64,000 nucleotides of DNA from Chaetoceros tenuissimus (GCA_021927905.1 BLLK01000019.1:930001-994000); one strand, 5' to 3'; numbered from the stretch's first letter, positions 9,399 through 20,251 are shown. Notes: generated by a model from the sequence alone, not told the origin. Made by a program: numbers and translations.

Positions 9399-10778
9399 AT
9401 GGGAAAATCCGCAGCTCAGATTCGTCGCATGCAAAAAAGAGCTCAAGAAAGGGGACAATCTTATACATATGAAGCTCCACCGAAACCTGTCCAAAAAGAA
9501 GAAGAACCAAGTAAAGATGAAGTCATATATAAAGCTGCATTGAAGCTTCACGAAGATTTGCAAGAACTTGAAGAGAATCCAAATAATTTAAATTCTAAAG
9601 AAAAGAGATCTGCAAAGAGAAAAGCAGAGGCTATTGCCCTAGAAGTTGTAAATCAAGTTGATGAATCTATTGAAACATCGGATGCACTCCTCGAATGGTT
9701 CGAAGAAAATAAGGACAAGATGCAGTCATCAAACAAAAAGAAGAAGGGTACCATATCGAAAGAAGATCAGAAGAAATTTAAAGCTGCGAAAACATATAAG
9801 GAAACTATGGAATCCATTGAAAATGATCAAGAAATGAATTCTAAAGATAGGCGATCGGCAAAGCGAAAAGCAGAAGCTATAGCATTAGAAGAATGCGGTA
9901 TGGAATCTATAGATGCATTGAATGAATGGGTAGACGCTAACCAAAAATTGCAGGCTCAGCCAAAGAAGGCAAAAAAGGAAGCTGGTGATTCGGAGAAGAA
10001 GCCTAATCCATATATTCTATTTGTTGGGCAGATACCTTTCAATACAACATCTGAAGAATTATTCAAACATTTTCAAACTTATATGGGAAAAGAGATTATT
10101 GCATCGGAAGAGACTATGCAAATTCGTATTCCAAAAGATGACAAGACAAAGAAGCCTAAGGGATTTGCATTTGTCGAATTTACTGACCCAGAAATCATGT
10201 ATGAATGCTTGAAGATGCATCATACACCTTTGAATGGACGCCGAATCAATGTGCTGCGGTCTGCAGGAGGAGGAAAAGCTGCTAGGGCTGAAAAGAATAA
10301 ACAGCGCAAGCAAGAGCAAGATGAATATATTTCAACTACTGTTGATAAGATCATTGCAGATTATATCAAATCTGGACAACTAAAAGAAGGTGAATTAGAT
10401 AACGGAGCTATATTACTGTGTAAAAGACGTAGTGCAGCAACTGTAGAAGCTGCTCTGACTCAATACATTGAGAAAAAGGGTGATCGAGAATTCCAAAATC
10501 CAAGTGCATTTTTCACAAATTTGATGTGCAAACTTACAGACGAAGGGGCAGAAGGTCTTGCTGCAGCTGCTGCACAGAATAAGAAAAAGAGAAAGATGGA
10601 AGGAGGCCAAAAGAGTAACAAGAAGCCACAACGGAGTAGAGATGCATCTGTTTTTACCAAGAGTGGTGTAGATATGTCCATCAGCGATGCAGATAATGGT
10701 GAGATTAAAGATTTGACAAAGATCTTTCCTTCGATGGGAAGAGGACGTGGAAGAGGCCGAGGTGCATACATGAGATAA
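9399..10778 (+). CDS. RRM-domain RNA-binding protein, nucleolar type
   Basis: 459 residues, no intron needed. The start ATG follows aatcaaA and opens with MGKSAAQIRRMQKRAQERG. Two homologous charged segments, each ending KR/DRRSAKRKAEAIALE (~residues 45-85 and 125-165), are followed by one RRM at ~203-290: RNP2 ILFVGQIP and RNP1 KGFAFVEF. A helical region and a C-terminal Gly/Arg stretch (GRGRGRGRG) follow. Single-RRM basic proteins with an RG tail are typical of nucleolar ribosome-biogenesis factors (for example the yeast Nop6 type). That assignment is inference from architecture. The duplicated SAKRKAEAIALE segment has no match I can name. Confidence 0.85.
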   Translation: MGKSAAQIRRMQKRAQERGQSYTYEAPPKPVQKEEEPSKDEVIYKAALKLHEDLQELEENPNNLNSKEKRSAKRKAEAIALEVVNQVDESIETSDALLEWFEENKDKMQSSNKKKKGTISKEDQKKFKAAKTYKETMESIENDQEMNSKDRRSAKRKAEAIALEECGMESIDALNEWVDANQKLQAQPKKAKKEAGDSEKKPNPYILFVGQIPFNTTSEELFKHFQTYMGKEIIASEETMQIRIPKDDKTKKPKGFAFVEFTDPEIMYECLKMHHTPLNGRRINVLRSAGGGKAARAEKNKQRKQEQDEYISTTVDKIIADYIKSGQLKEGELDNGAILLCKRRSAATVEAALTQYIEKKGDREFQNPSAFFTNLMCKLTDEGAEGLAAAAAQNKKKRKMEGGQKSNKKPQRSRDASVFTKSGVDMSISDADNGEIKDLTKIFPSMGRGRGRGRGAYMR

Positions 10779-10916
10779 AGTGACGTTTGTCATTTATAGA
10801 TAGTATCATTGCGAGAACATAGTACGATAAGCTAAGCCCAGTACATTCCAAGAAATCTTTTCATTATATGTAAGCTTTTAATTTAAATCGTCCATACTTT
10901 TTCTCTCCCAAAAGAT

Positions 10917-13096
10917 TTATCTTTTTTCGCTCATCTTCTTGATGAGGACATCAACTACGGATGGATCAGCAAGAGTTGTGGTATCTCCAAGTTGATCGAT
11001 TTCACCACTTGCAATCTTTCTCAAAATACGACGCATGATTTTACCACTTCTTGTTAGTGGAAGACCAGGTGTTGGGCAGATGATATCAGGGCTTGCGAAT
11101 GGCCCAATCGATGTTCTAATTGCCATTTTAAGCTCTTTGAGCAATTCTTCACTTTCTTCATATCCCACAGTCAAGGTAGTGTAACAACAGATTGCTTCTC
11201 CCTTGATTGCGTGTGGGAATCCAACAACTGCTGCCTGAGAAACTGCTGGATGCCCAACAAGTGCACTTTCAACTTCAGCAGTTCCAATACGATGTCCAGA
11301 AACATTGAGTACATCATCAACTCTTCCAGTAATCCAATAAAATCCATCTTCGTCACGTCTGCATCCATCTCCAGGGAAGTAATATCCTGGATAAGGCTTC
11401 ATGTAAACAGTAAGATATCTTTCGTGATCTCCAAGACATGATCTTGTCATACCTGGCCATGGCTGTCTAATTGCAAGAACTCCTTCCACACCATTTCCTT
11501 CGATTTCCTTTCCAGTTTGTGGATCAAGCACCACAGTGTCAATTCCATAAAATGGAAGTGTACATGATCCTGGCTTCATTGGAGTTGTAGATGGAAGGTT
11601 TGTGATGATGTGTCCTCCTGTAGTGCGAAAGTTAGTAAATATTACCTTTCCATTTGCAAACTCATTGAAATTTAAAAAAGTTTCACTCACCAGTCTCAGT
11701 TTGCCAATAAGTATCGACAACAGAGCAATTCTTCTTTCCAATAACTTCGTAGTACCAACGCCATGCTTCTGGATTGATTGGTTCTCCGACAGTTCCAAGA
11801 ATACGAAGACTTGAAAGATCATACTTGTTAGGGATTTCATCACCAAATCTCATGAGAGCACGAATTGCAGTTGGTGCAGTGTAGAAAATACTAATTTTGT
11901 GACGTTGAACCATATCCCAGTAACGTCCATTGTCTGGATACATTGGAGTAGACTCAAACATGAAGGTACTGCAACCATTGAGAAGTGGACCATACACGAT
12001 GTACGTATGTCCAGTAATCCAACCAGCATCAGCTACACATGCATAAACATCATTTCTACGAATATCAAAGGAAGTTGCAGTGGTATGCTTTGCAAATAGG
12101 GTATATCCTCCAGTAGTATGCAATACACCCTTTGGTCTACCAGTAGACCCAGAAGTATAAAGGATAAACAAATTATCTTCAGAATCCATCCATTCACAAG
12201 GACAGTATGGTCTCTGAGCCGCAATCAATTCATCAAAAGCAACATCGCGTCCCTCCACCATATGAACTCCTCCGACAGCTTCACCATGATGTTCAAACAC
12301 AAAGACCTTCTCCACGATACCATGACAAATCTCCTTGGCAATGGCAGTATCACAAATCTTTTTCAGAGGAAGCGCTCTTCCTCCTCTCTTTCCTCCATCA
12401 GCAGTTACAAGCCATTTACTCCCTGAAGAACGAATACGCTCCGCAATAGCATCTGCACTGAAACCCGCAAAGATGACAGAATGCACAGCACCAATTCTCG
12501 CACACGCCAACATAGTCATTGCAATTTCAGGAATCATGGGCATATACATGGTAACCACATCCCCCTTCTTCACACCCTGACTTTTGAGAGCGTTGGCAAT
12601 CTTGGACACTTTCTTCAAAAGTTCTTCAAAAGTGATTTCACGAACGTCACCTGCTTCATCTCCCTCCCATCTCAGAGCAACGTCTGTTCCTCTGTAATTA
12701 TCACCTGGAAGACACCAACGATCGACTGCATTGTAGCATGTATTGAGTTTACCATTTAGGAACCAAGCTACGGATCCATCTTCAAAAGAGCCATTTTGTA
12801 CATGTGTGAATGGTGCAAACCAGTCAAGTTCAGTTTTCGCCAAATCACCCCAGTACTTGGATGTGTCCTTGATGGACTCTTGGTATTTGATCTGGAATGA
12901 ATGAAAGAATGAGTATACGAGTTTAGATTCGAAGCTACTGGTATTTATTGATTCACGGACTGCTCACCTTGTAATCGCCAAATGCAGCATCGGAGCCTGC
13001 AGCGTATACTGGTAAAATTTCATGAGCCATGTTGGTTGGTTGAGTTTCTTTTTCTATTTTACGTTTCTTGAGAGCTTGTTCGGACTCTGTGGTCAT
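10917..13096 (-). CDS. ACS: Acetyl-CoA synthetase (AMP-forming)
   Basis: Three exons on the minus strand: 12968-13096, 11691-12891 and 10917-11617. Introns are 12892-12967 and 11618-11690, both GT-AG and phase-consistent, giving 676 residues, close to the family's ~650. Acetate + ATP + CoA gives acetyl-CoA. Visible motifs: P-loop-like [28 protein letters not shown] completed across intron 2 to [13 protein letters not shown]; the hinge/A8 region [20 protein letters not shown]; and [11 protein letters not shown] with the catalytic Lys. The first exon encodes a hydrophilic N-terminus containing KKRKIEK and no signal peptide, so a cytosolic or nuclear location is more likely than plastid or mitochondrion. 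The second exon does not begin at a Met: it continues straight from exon 1 ([12 protein letters not shown]). Confidence 0.95.
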
Positions 13097-13392
13097 TCTA
13101 TGGACAATGGCTTAAGCAAATTGTAAGGAAGGTTACTAGACCAATGTTGAAGTGATGATATCTTTGTATTGTACAAAGCTGCTGTTTGGCGCTTCTTCTT
13201 CTTCCTAAAAAAGTATCTTTTTTGTTGGAGGTGTTCGCGCCATAATCATTAGGCCTATTGTGTCATTGTGAGTTTACTCGGAAAAAGGGTTCGGGTTTGA
13301 GCATCTTTGAACGATCCAAAGGAATGAAATACTTTTAGATAACTCATATCTACTTACAAAATAATAAAAAACAAATAATTACAAATCACACC

Positions 13393-14033
13393 ATGTTTAC
13401 ATCTCAAATTAAACTGTTGATAGCATACTTGCTGTTCGCGACAGCTTGGACAATTGAAGCAATCAAAACAGATGAATTGGGACCAGCTCCCAAACATTGC
13501 AGTTGTGATAAAGGAAATACATGCGAAGTAGATGGGTATGTTGGCTCAGAAATTATCTATGAAGATGAAATGATTCGTGTATGGAACTTTACATTAGCTC
13601 CGGTAAGTAGATACAGTAGTAGCGACTCCCTCTTCTTTTGGGGCAATGGATTTGTATAATATCTCACTTTCTTACTGGATATTTCTTCTTTTTACAAAAT
13701 TCACAGGGTGAAATGACATCTATGCACAGACATGATCATGATTATCACTTTATAGCAATGAATCCAACTCAAATTGAAGTCTATGGTGAAGATGGAAGTC
13801 GCCTATTTGACTTTCGAGCAGAAGGTGTTCTTGGATTCAAAGTCGAGGGAGAATTTTTGAAACCAATTGGTATTGAACTTCCATGGCCGGTGCCTGTGGT
13901 GCATGCAGCAAAGAATATCGGTGATGATTACTACTATGAGATTTTGTTTGAATCAAAGGGTCCGGATTCATCGTTTCATCTAGGTTCTAAGGTTGGTGAC
14001 TTGCTTTCTGGGATTCTTTCCAAAAAGAAATAG
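13393..14033 (+). CDS. Secreted cupin-like protein
   Basis: Exons 13393-13602 and 13707-14033 (intron of 104 bp, GTAAGT...CACAG) join in frame to 178 residues. A signal peptide (MFTSQIKLLIAYLLFATAWT) precedes a single small beta-barrel. The first cupin motif spans the splice: RVWNFTLAP/GEMTSMHRHDHDYHFIAM, with His residues placed for metal binding. A second motif is weaker (PVPVVHAAKNIGDDYYYEILFE), with one candidate His. The family includes many enzymes and binding proteins. No substrate can be inferred. It is the next gene downstream of the divergently oriented acetyl-CoA synthetase. Confidence 0.8.
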
Positions 14034-14572
14034 ATATGATTGTATATATTATATAGAGCCAGAGATGAAGTGGATTATGTAACGACAGGATGAAATATTA
14101 TAAAATCGTTCAATGAAGATAAAACAATGAAAAAGCAGTTTCTACCTGCCCATTACTTGCAATGAACTTCATCTTCTGAGAAATTGTATACTCGTATATA
14201 AATACTGAATATAATACCTATATAAAAATACTTCATAAAGAATGATGACCAGATTTGAATAGTGATCCTGCTACATTTTGCATTCAACAAAACCAACATT
14301 ACGTTAAAAAATGAGAAGAATTTATACCGTTATCAAACAGTTGATGATGACATTGAAGAAATCTTTCTTGTTGACACTGCATGGGAAAACATAGCTTTTG
14401 ATGACGATGATGCTATGAAGCTCTAATAGAATTGAAGTGCATAGCATACCGAAATAAATTGAACTCAACACATATAGCCCTTTCATATTCACGGAAAGCA
14501 GCAGTATCTAGAATTGACAAGAAGTCGTGATTGAAAACAGAAAACGACATCTCTAAACTTGGAAAAATCAAC
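14034..14572. other. Intergenic with a possible exon fragment
   Basis: A Met-less plus-strand frame of about 55 codons ending at the stop near 14424 reads ...RYQTVDDDIEEIFLVDTAWE then NIAFDDDDAMKL. Its protein-like composition suggests a terminal exon or gene relic, but no upstream exon could be joined. Otherwise AT-rich with no recognised feature. Confidence 0.25.
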
Positions 14573-15229
14573 ATGAAGAACATTTTCTTATGCAATCTCT
14601 TCTTATCCATCTGGATGACATTCAGCAATCTTCAACATGCTTTTGCGTTTCAAACAAGTGTATCAAAACTTCAATTAAGATCGACAGCTTTGTATGAAAC
14701 ATATGAGTCATTTGAATCTCCAAATACAAGTACTACAACATTACAAGTTGAAAATATTCTCAAAGAACAATATCCAATATTTCACAAACTCATCATGAGC
14801 AAGAATCCACAAGTGTGGAAAGAATTGAGTGAAGCTGGTGCATTGGGATTTACGGTCTTTGCGGTGAATGATGAAGCTATGCGAAATTTGGGTGAGAAGC
14901 GATTAGGACAATTGGATGACATCAGAAATGAGGAAGCAGCTCAAAAGATGGCTGCTTTCCATGCAGTGAATGAACCAGTTTCTGCAGAAGAATTATTTAA
15001 TTCTGGTGGAGTTGTGACCATTGGCGGTGTTGTAGATGTTGGCAGATCAGTGAGTGGAGGTTTTTTGGGAATTGGAGGAAAAGAGGATGGAGGAACTACT
15101 GTGAATGGAGCAAAGCTTCTGTATACCATACAAGTCGACCAAGCAGTGATTCATGAAATGGATGATTTGATAAGTCCGGAGCTTTTATGGCGATTTGTAG
15201 ATCAATTGAGAATTCCAGGGTCCAAGTAA
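14573..15229 (+). CDS. Fasciclin (FAS1)-like protein with plastid-type leader
   Basis: The frame opens at 14531, but Met at 14573 (MKNIFLCNLFLSIWMTFSNL) starts a proper signal peptide, giving 218 residues. The leader ends QHAFAF/QTSVSK followed by Ser/Thr-rich, basic sequence. An aromatic residue just after an Ala-x-Ala-like site is the known diatom ASAFAP-type plastid signal, so plastid import is inferred. The body shows FAS1 hallmarks: the H1-like GFTVFAVNDEAM, the central HAVNEP, and the H2-like TTVNGAKLLYTIQVDQAVIH. FAS1 domains mediate adhesion or pigment binding in other systems; the role here is unknown. Confidence 0.75.
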   Translation: MKNIFLCNLFLSIWMTFSNLQHAFAFQTSVSKLQLRSTALYETYESFESPNTSTTTLQVENILKEQYPIFHKLIMSKNPQVWKELSEAGALGFTVFAVNDEAMRNLGEKRLGQLDDIRNEEAAQKMAAFHAVNEPVSAEELFNSGGVVTIGGVVDVGRSVSGGFLGIGGKEDGGTTVNGAKLLYTIQVDQAVIHEMDDLISPELLWRFVDQLRIPGSK

Positions 15230-15624
15230 GCAAGTTCAATAATTAATTGTTGTAAATACTATACTTAGAATAAGAACGAATATTTTCTTTCAAAGCTACT
15301 GACTCGAGATATCTTAATTTCATATAAACGTTCAACCATCTCATGAATGAGCGAAAACATAGAGCGCAGTGGTTGTATTATATAAAGTAGACTTGACTCG
15401 CTTCTTTAACTCGTCTTACGTAAGACTCAACTCGTCTTTTGGTTTCGTCTTTAAAATACGCACGAATAAGAGGAATAGATTGATATCGATAGGAATATGG
15501 ATATTTTCCATATCCATGTGATACGTAGCATATAGAATTATGAAATAACTTTGAACTATTCTATACTTGGCAAAATACATTCTGTAAGTTATCTTCTCTC
15601 TATATACGCATTCCTAGTTACAAA
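15230..15624. other. Upstream region of the vWA-alpha-kinase gene
   Basis: Contains the 14-bp palindrome GTCTTACGTAAGAC at 15413-15426 and AT-rich sequence. No gene recognised. Confidence 0.5.
15413..15426. promoter_or_regulatory. Palindromic TTACGTAA site (candidate bZIP site)
   Basis: Perfect 14-bp palindrome with the ACGT core typical of bZIP binding sites, about 200 bp upstream of the vWA-alpha-kinase start. Function is inference only. Confidence 0.3.
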
Positions 15625-17892
15625 ATGAGTTGTTGTCCAGGAGAAGATGAAGACAAGACTCCTTTGGTGAATACAAAGCGAAAGTCTACAAGTGAGAGCA
15701 CCATTGGCATATCCAATCAAATCTTGGTTCACGATGATGAAAGGGAAGATAGTACTAAAAAGAAGAAGCCAAAGAAGGCAAAAAATGTACATTTTGATGT
15801 CTCAAAGAATAGCGTATTTTATTTTGAAGATGAGGCTTACAAAGATACATCTGGAACAGATTTATCAGAGATTATTCCTTCTTCTGCAAATGCGTCATCA
15901 ATCCTAACAAAGGAAATGACTTTGCTGTCAACTGTACACTCTAGAGCAAGACGTGAACTTCGGGACATATCCAAATACGACCTAAAATCTGCTATCAAGC
16001 ACGGATGCAAGTTTCGAGCAAGAACTGTCAACGGAGAGCGACGTTGGATGTTCAAATATGCCAACTTTACCTTTATTACAGATAATACGTGCACAAAAGA
16101 AATAACAAGCTACAGAGAGCCAGTCTCTATTCAACCAGCTCAAATAACCAAGGAAATGTTGCAAGAACATCACAATGTCAAGTATACTATTCAAAATAGT
16201 TTTGAACTTGTGGCAACGCACTCTATTATCGTAATTGATCAAAGGTAAGCACTTCTTGAACACTAGTCGACTTTTTAGGTGTATTCTAACAGCTTTCGAA
16301 TCATACCTTCTCTTTCAAGTGGTTCCATGCGAACCTGTGACGTCCACGGTTTCAAGTCTCGCTCTGATGCTGCATATGGAACTTTAGCATTAGATTTTAT
16401 TGCAGAACAACTATATGCAAAAGGAGACGAAATAATGATCGATGCCGTGACAATCATTGAAATGAATGATGGTGGTACCATTTTGTACGATCGAGTTCCC
16501 CTTGACTGGATACTTTTCAATAATTTGCTTGCACAGCAGAAGGATTGTGCACCTAGATCTCATGGCAACTACAACCCGTGTCTAGGGTTAGTGAATTCTA
16601 TAATCATCGAAGATCTTGCAAGGTATAGCTCACAATCTATTGAAGAGGATGATCTACCTTTGTACACAGTAGTCTTCTTATCTGACGGAAGACCAAGTGA
16701 TCATCTCAGTCACGAGGCTAGTATCCGTAAACAAATGATTACCGAAATTTCAAGTAAGCTTGGCAAAAAGTTCGCCTTGCTATGTATGGGTATTGGTTCT
16801 AGAGGTACAGACTTCGAAGAGCTTGAAAGAATGATTTTGATTGCCAAAGACAATGGTGCTTCTGAGGAGTCCCAATTTGTCCATGCTGGATTGTCCCCTG
16901 CAGCGATAAGTAATGCATTTTCTTCATTCGCAACTTCAACTACAGCGACGAGGACCAGACTTCTAGCTGGAGAAGAGTCCGTGAAGAAGGTCGATAAAGA
17001 GTTCACAATGAGGGAGAGAGGGATAGCATCTTATGAATGCCCATGTACAAGATTTACTAAAGGTATAAAATGCTTCCAGTATGATCCCAAGATGGGGGAG
17101 TATCCATGGCGTCAGGTATCATTCTTGAATCCTTCTGCAAAATTTTTCGAAATGGAAGATCACCCATTTGGTAAAGGAGCTGAGCGGTTAGCATACCGTT
17201 TCTACGAAGCCACTATCGAGAATGGACAATGGAAGCGTTTAGGTAAAGTCAGAGTGGCAAAGGAAAGCCGAAAAATCCAGAAAGATGATGAAGGAAGTAA
17301 AGTGAAATTTCATTTTCATTTCTGTAAAGTACAAAGTGCTGCGAAAGACTTTGCCATCGAGTTCAACAAAGTTGTCAAGAAAACAGCATCTTTGAAACCA
17401 GCAGAGAAAGGCGAGTCGAAACCACCTCCAATTACATTCCTTCCATGCTCTGTTTATGAGTACGTTCAAAGTGGGTATGAATGTGGTTATCTTATTGAAG
17501 ACTACCTCAACGGCAAATATATCAAATTTAGCAACAACGATGGTTCGGAGAAGAGGAGGTTTGATAAGTTTCCAACACTTTCCCTACAAGTGGGTGAAGT
17601 TGCGATTGCGGACTTTCTTCACGCTTTTTCGCACTGGGTATTTTATTCCACAAGAGAAAAGATGATTGTATGCGATCTACAGGGTATCCTTGATATGGAG
17701 GGATATAGTCCTGTATTTCGTCTAACTGACCCAGCCATTAATACTAAAACTAGGAAACACCAGTTTGGAAGAACAGATATTGGATTGCCAGGCATTCAAA
17801 ACTTTTGTCGAAAGCATCGATGTAACAAAGTTTGCCAAGGCCTAGGGTTGCCTCCCATCATCAGTAAGGACAGTAATCACATTTTTAAATAA
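15625..17892 (+). CDS. von Willebrand A / alpha-kinase fusion protein
   Basis: Exons 15625-16244 and 16320-17892 (75-bp intron) give 730 residues. The splice is fixed by the MIDAS motif: HSIIVIDQ/SGSMRTCD restores D-x-S-x-S. Residues ~1-130 are basic and acidic low complexity (KKKKPKKAK). A vWA domain follows (~200-400; SDGRPSDH, LLCMGIGSRGTDFEELE). The C-terminal part (~460-715) is an atypical alpha-kinase with KVRVAKES (ATP-contacting Lys), CGYLIEDYL, AFSHWVFYSTREKMIVCDLQ, and FGRTDIGLPGIQNFCRKHRC (the GxGxxG-like and Cys/His zinc residues of the MHCK/VwkA family). Known: Dictyostelium VwkA has this pairing and phosphorylates helical Ser/Thr sites in myosin. Substrate here unknown. Soluble cytosolic protein inferred. 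Confidence 0.92.
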
Positions 17893-18316
17893 TACATATA
17901 TAAAAATAGATGACCAGCATCATGAATCGAAATATCATTTGAGAGGATTAGTGAGAAATACTTGCACTTATTTGCCTATTCGAATTTAATTGAAAGTCAA
18001 GGATCTCTCAATAGTGATAGACAGAAAAGGCGCAATACAGTATCACGCTTGATAGAACTATTTTCCTACTCTCTTTAGTTTTCGACTCGGAAATCTTAAT
18101 CCCACTAATAGTTCTATAAACAAATATTTATATATCCCAATGACGTCGTTGAACTCAAAGCCACTCTTCAATTCCGTTAGTAGTGTAGATAAAACACTAC
18201 ATCATTCTCATCAACTCTCATCTCTCATCTTTCAAAACTATCATGAGAGTTCAAAGGAACCATACACCTATCCTATTCACTATTCTGATAGCCATCATTG
18301 AAAAGCTGCCTAAGTC
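17893..18316. other. Intergenic
   Basis: AT-rich spacer between two plus-strand genes. I see no gene or recognisable element. The 3' part presumably holds the promoter for the PDZ-like gene. Confidence 0.5.
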
Positions 18317-19594
18317 ATGACAGAGAGAATACTTACTCTTGATAAGCAAACATATGGAGGATATCGCGGTTTGAAACTATGGAAAAGCAAAAGTGGAGAA
18401 TGCATCGTTGCACAAGTTCCTCGCACTTGTGAAGAAAGATCCAGTAAGAAAGCTCGACATCATGAAGATCATCTGCTGATAGAGGTTGGAGACATCGTGA
18501 CGACTATAAATGGAAGCAGAAGCTTTGACGATATTGTAAAAAAAGATGTATTGTTTCGTTCTTCCTCAACGATCACAGTGACGTTGCAAACAAACCAATT
18601 GTTGACTTGGCGTGAAAAGTCTATTGCTGCATTTGATTTAAAACCAGTACCCGATGCATGGAGAAATGAAGTCAGAGAATATTCAGATAGTAAATGGGAA
18701 AATTACTTTTCATTTCGAGTCTATAATGAATTTATCTCGAAGCGGCAAGAAACTGAAATTGAGTATCAAGGATTCTTGGACAAAGAATGGATCGAAGTTA
18801 TGGCTGATAGAATAGAGGAATTAATGGAGAATAAAGATTGTCAGTGGCAATGGACACCTATGATCAGTGATGTGGTTTATGATGACGATTCAATCAGAAC
18901 ATGTGACTATTTAGGATTTGTATGGTCGCCATTTGAGATTCCAGCTTGTATCGCATTGAACCATTATTTTCACAACAGAGCTAGGTATAGCACTGTCGAG
19001 TATTGGACAAACTGGAAATATTATGTACCAGACTTTAATAGCTTGAAAGTTGATTTAGAAGATGAAGATTTCACTGAGCTATGCTCGTGCGTAGTTGATG
19101 ATGAGAACCATCATGCTGGATTCATTGTAAACAATTCTTTACATAGTTACATTGTTGACAAAATGCGTCAGCACTTGTATGGTACAAACAATGAGGTTTG
19201 CAAGAGTGCGACTTGTTCCGACAAAAATTTTCTGTTTCTATTATTTGGCTCGATGGGAACCACAGATCCAGAACTAAAAGAGGACCCATTGCGGTGTGAT
19301 CTTGGATATGTCTGGAAACCATACTTTGATGAAAAGCAAAGAAAGGAAATGTTTGATAGCAGGGTGCCTGTCAATGATAATCCTGACTCCACCTTTCCAC
19401 AATCTATTCATGACTATGAGCCAGAAGAGTGTTCCTGGCTGTATTATGCTGTTCTCAAGGCTTCAAGGTCGCTTGGACCTTTCACCAAGCATTACAAGTA
19501 TGTTCAAGATACTCATTGTTATTCAGAAGATGAGGAGGAGGGGGATTATTCAGACTATGATTCAGAAGGTCGATCAAATCTTTATTATTATTAA
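18317..19594 (+). CDS. Protein with N-terminal PDZ-like domain, otherwise unrecognised
   Basis: 425 residues, no intron needed. Residues ~5-95 fit a PDZ fold: YGGYRGLKLWKSKSGECIVA then HLLIEVGDIVTTINGSRSFD (the GD-x-I-x-x-I-NG strand-helix signature) and TITVTLQT. The remaining ~330 residues contain many aromatic and acidic residues, and two similar short stretches ending in CDYLGFVWSPF and CDLGYVWKPYF, suggesting an internal duplication. The C-terminus is acidic (SEDEEEGDYSDYDSE). No signal peptide or membrane segment. Function not inferred beyond peptide or protein binding by the PDZ. Confidence 0.7.
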   Translation: MTERILTLDKQTYGGYRGLKLWKSKSGECIVAQVPRTCEERSSKKARHHEDHLLIEVGDIVTTINGSRSFDDIVKKDVLFRSSSTITVTLQTNQLLTWREKSIAAFDLKPVPDAWRNEVREYSDSKWENYFSFRVYNEFISKRQETEIEYQGFLDKEWIEVMADRIEELMENKDCQWQWTPMISDVVYDDDSIRTCDYLGFVWSPFEIPACIALNHYFHNRARYSTVEYWTNWKYYVPDFNSLKVDLEDEDFTELCSCVVDDENHHAGFIVNNSLHSYIVDKMRQHLYGTNNEVCKSATCSDKNFLFLLFGSMGTTDPELKEDPLRCDLGYVWKPYFDEKQRKEMFDSRVPVNDNPDSTFPQSIHDYEPEECSWLYYAVLKASRSLGPFTKHYKYVQDTHCYSEDEEEGDYSDYDSEGRSNLYYY

Positions 19595-19739
19595 CCACAG
19601 TAACTTTTTGTAATTTAAAAAGATGAACCTTGTTCTACAAGATTTTATTTTTTAATACAAACAATGTTCATTCTTTAAAGAAAAAAGTTTGGTTGGTGCA
19701 GGAGTTTCTATTGTCAGATGAGACTGCATAAGTCGACAA

Positions 19740-19825
19740 CTCGCGATAGCTCAGTTGGTAGAGCGGTGGACTGTAGTGCTTACATTGTCATCCATCGGTC
19801 ACTGGTTCGATTCCGGTTTGCGAGA
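19740..19825 (+). tRNA. tRNA-Tyr (GTA) with 13-nt intron
   Basis: Cloverleaf read by eye: acceptor CTCGCGA/TTGCGAG (one G-T pair), D stem GCTC/GAGC with AGTTGGTAGA loop, anticodon stem GTGGA/TCCAT, anticodon GTA at 19773-19775, canonical intron 19777-19789 after position 37, T stem ACTGG/CCGGT with TTCGATT loop, discriminator A. A run of five T (19827-19831) follows as Pol III terminator. Eukaryotic tRNA-Tyr genes characteristically carry an intron here. Confidence 0.95.
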
Positions 19826-20163
19826 CTTTTTGTATTTTGTACGAGCCAGCATTCGTTTTGAAACATCTTTTTTACACAACACCAAAGTACAAATAATAAT
19901 AACACAAAGTCTAATGTGCAAATCTAAAGAAATGTTTGGAAAAGTATTATGTGCTCCATAATACTCTATGGTGCTTTCTCGAATAGTGAAGACAAAATAT
20001 GGACTTATGACATCGTCTCACTAGTACGTGCAAAGGTGTATGGATATGTGCTACCATGTTGCTTCTATTCCCATGTTCTAACGCATATGCATCGCACTAT
20101 TATGTAAGTACATGAAGGAGTAACGTTTCAAAACGAATGCTGGCTCGTACAAAATACAAAAAG

Positions 20164-20249
20164 TCTCGCAAACCGGAATCGAACCAGTGACCGATGGATG
20201 ACAATGTAAGCACTACAGTCCACCGCTCTACCAACTGAGCTATCGCGAG
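20164..20249 (-). tRNA. tRNA-Tyr (GTA) with 13-nt intron, second copy
   Basis: Exact reverse complement of the copy at 19740-19825, including intron, T-rich terminator and flank. The two genes point towards each other (convergent, 3' ends facing) across a ~260-bp spacer. Confidence 0.95.
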
Positions 20250-20251
20250 TT

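Larger units (their letters stand above)
19738..20251. repeat. Inverted repeat with 127-bp arms carrying the two tRNA-Tyr genes
   Basis: Arms 19738-19864 and 20125-20251 are reverse complements with no mismatch seen, including ~39 bp beyond each tRNA 3' end. The spacer 19865-20124 is unrelated to the arms and holds no gene that I see. Confidence 0.9.

Noticed and set aside
11683-12843. Acetyl-CoA synthetase as two separate genes, one starting at 12843
   Set aside because: The codon there is TTG, and the [10 protein letters not shown] and DYK/IKYQ junctions show continuous exons joined by GT-AG introns.
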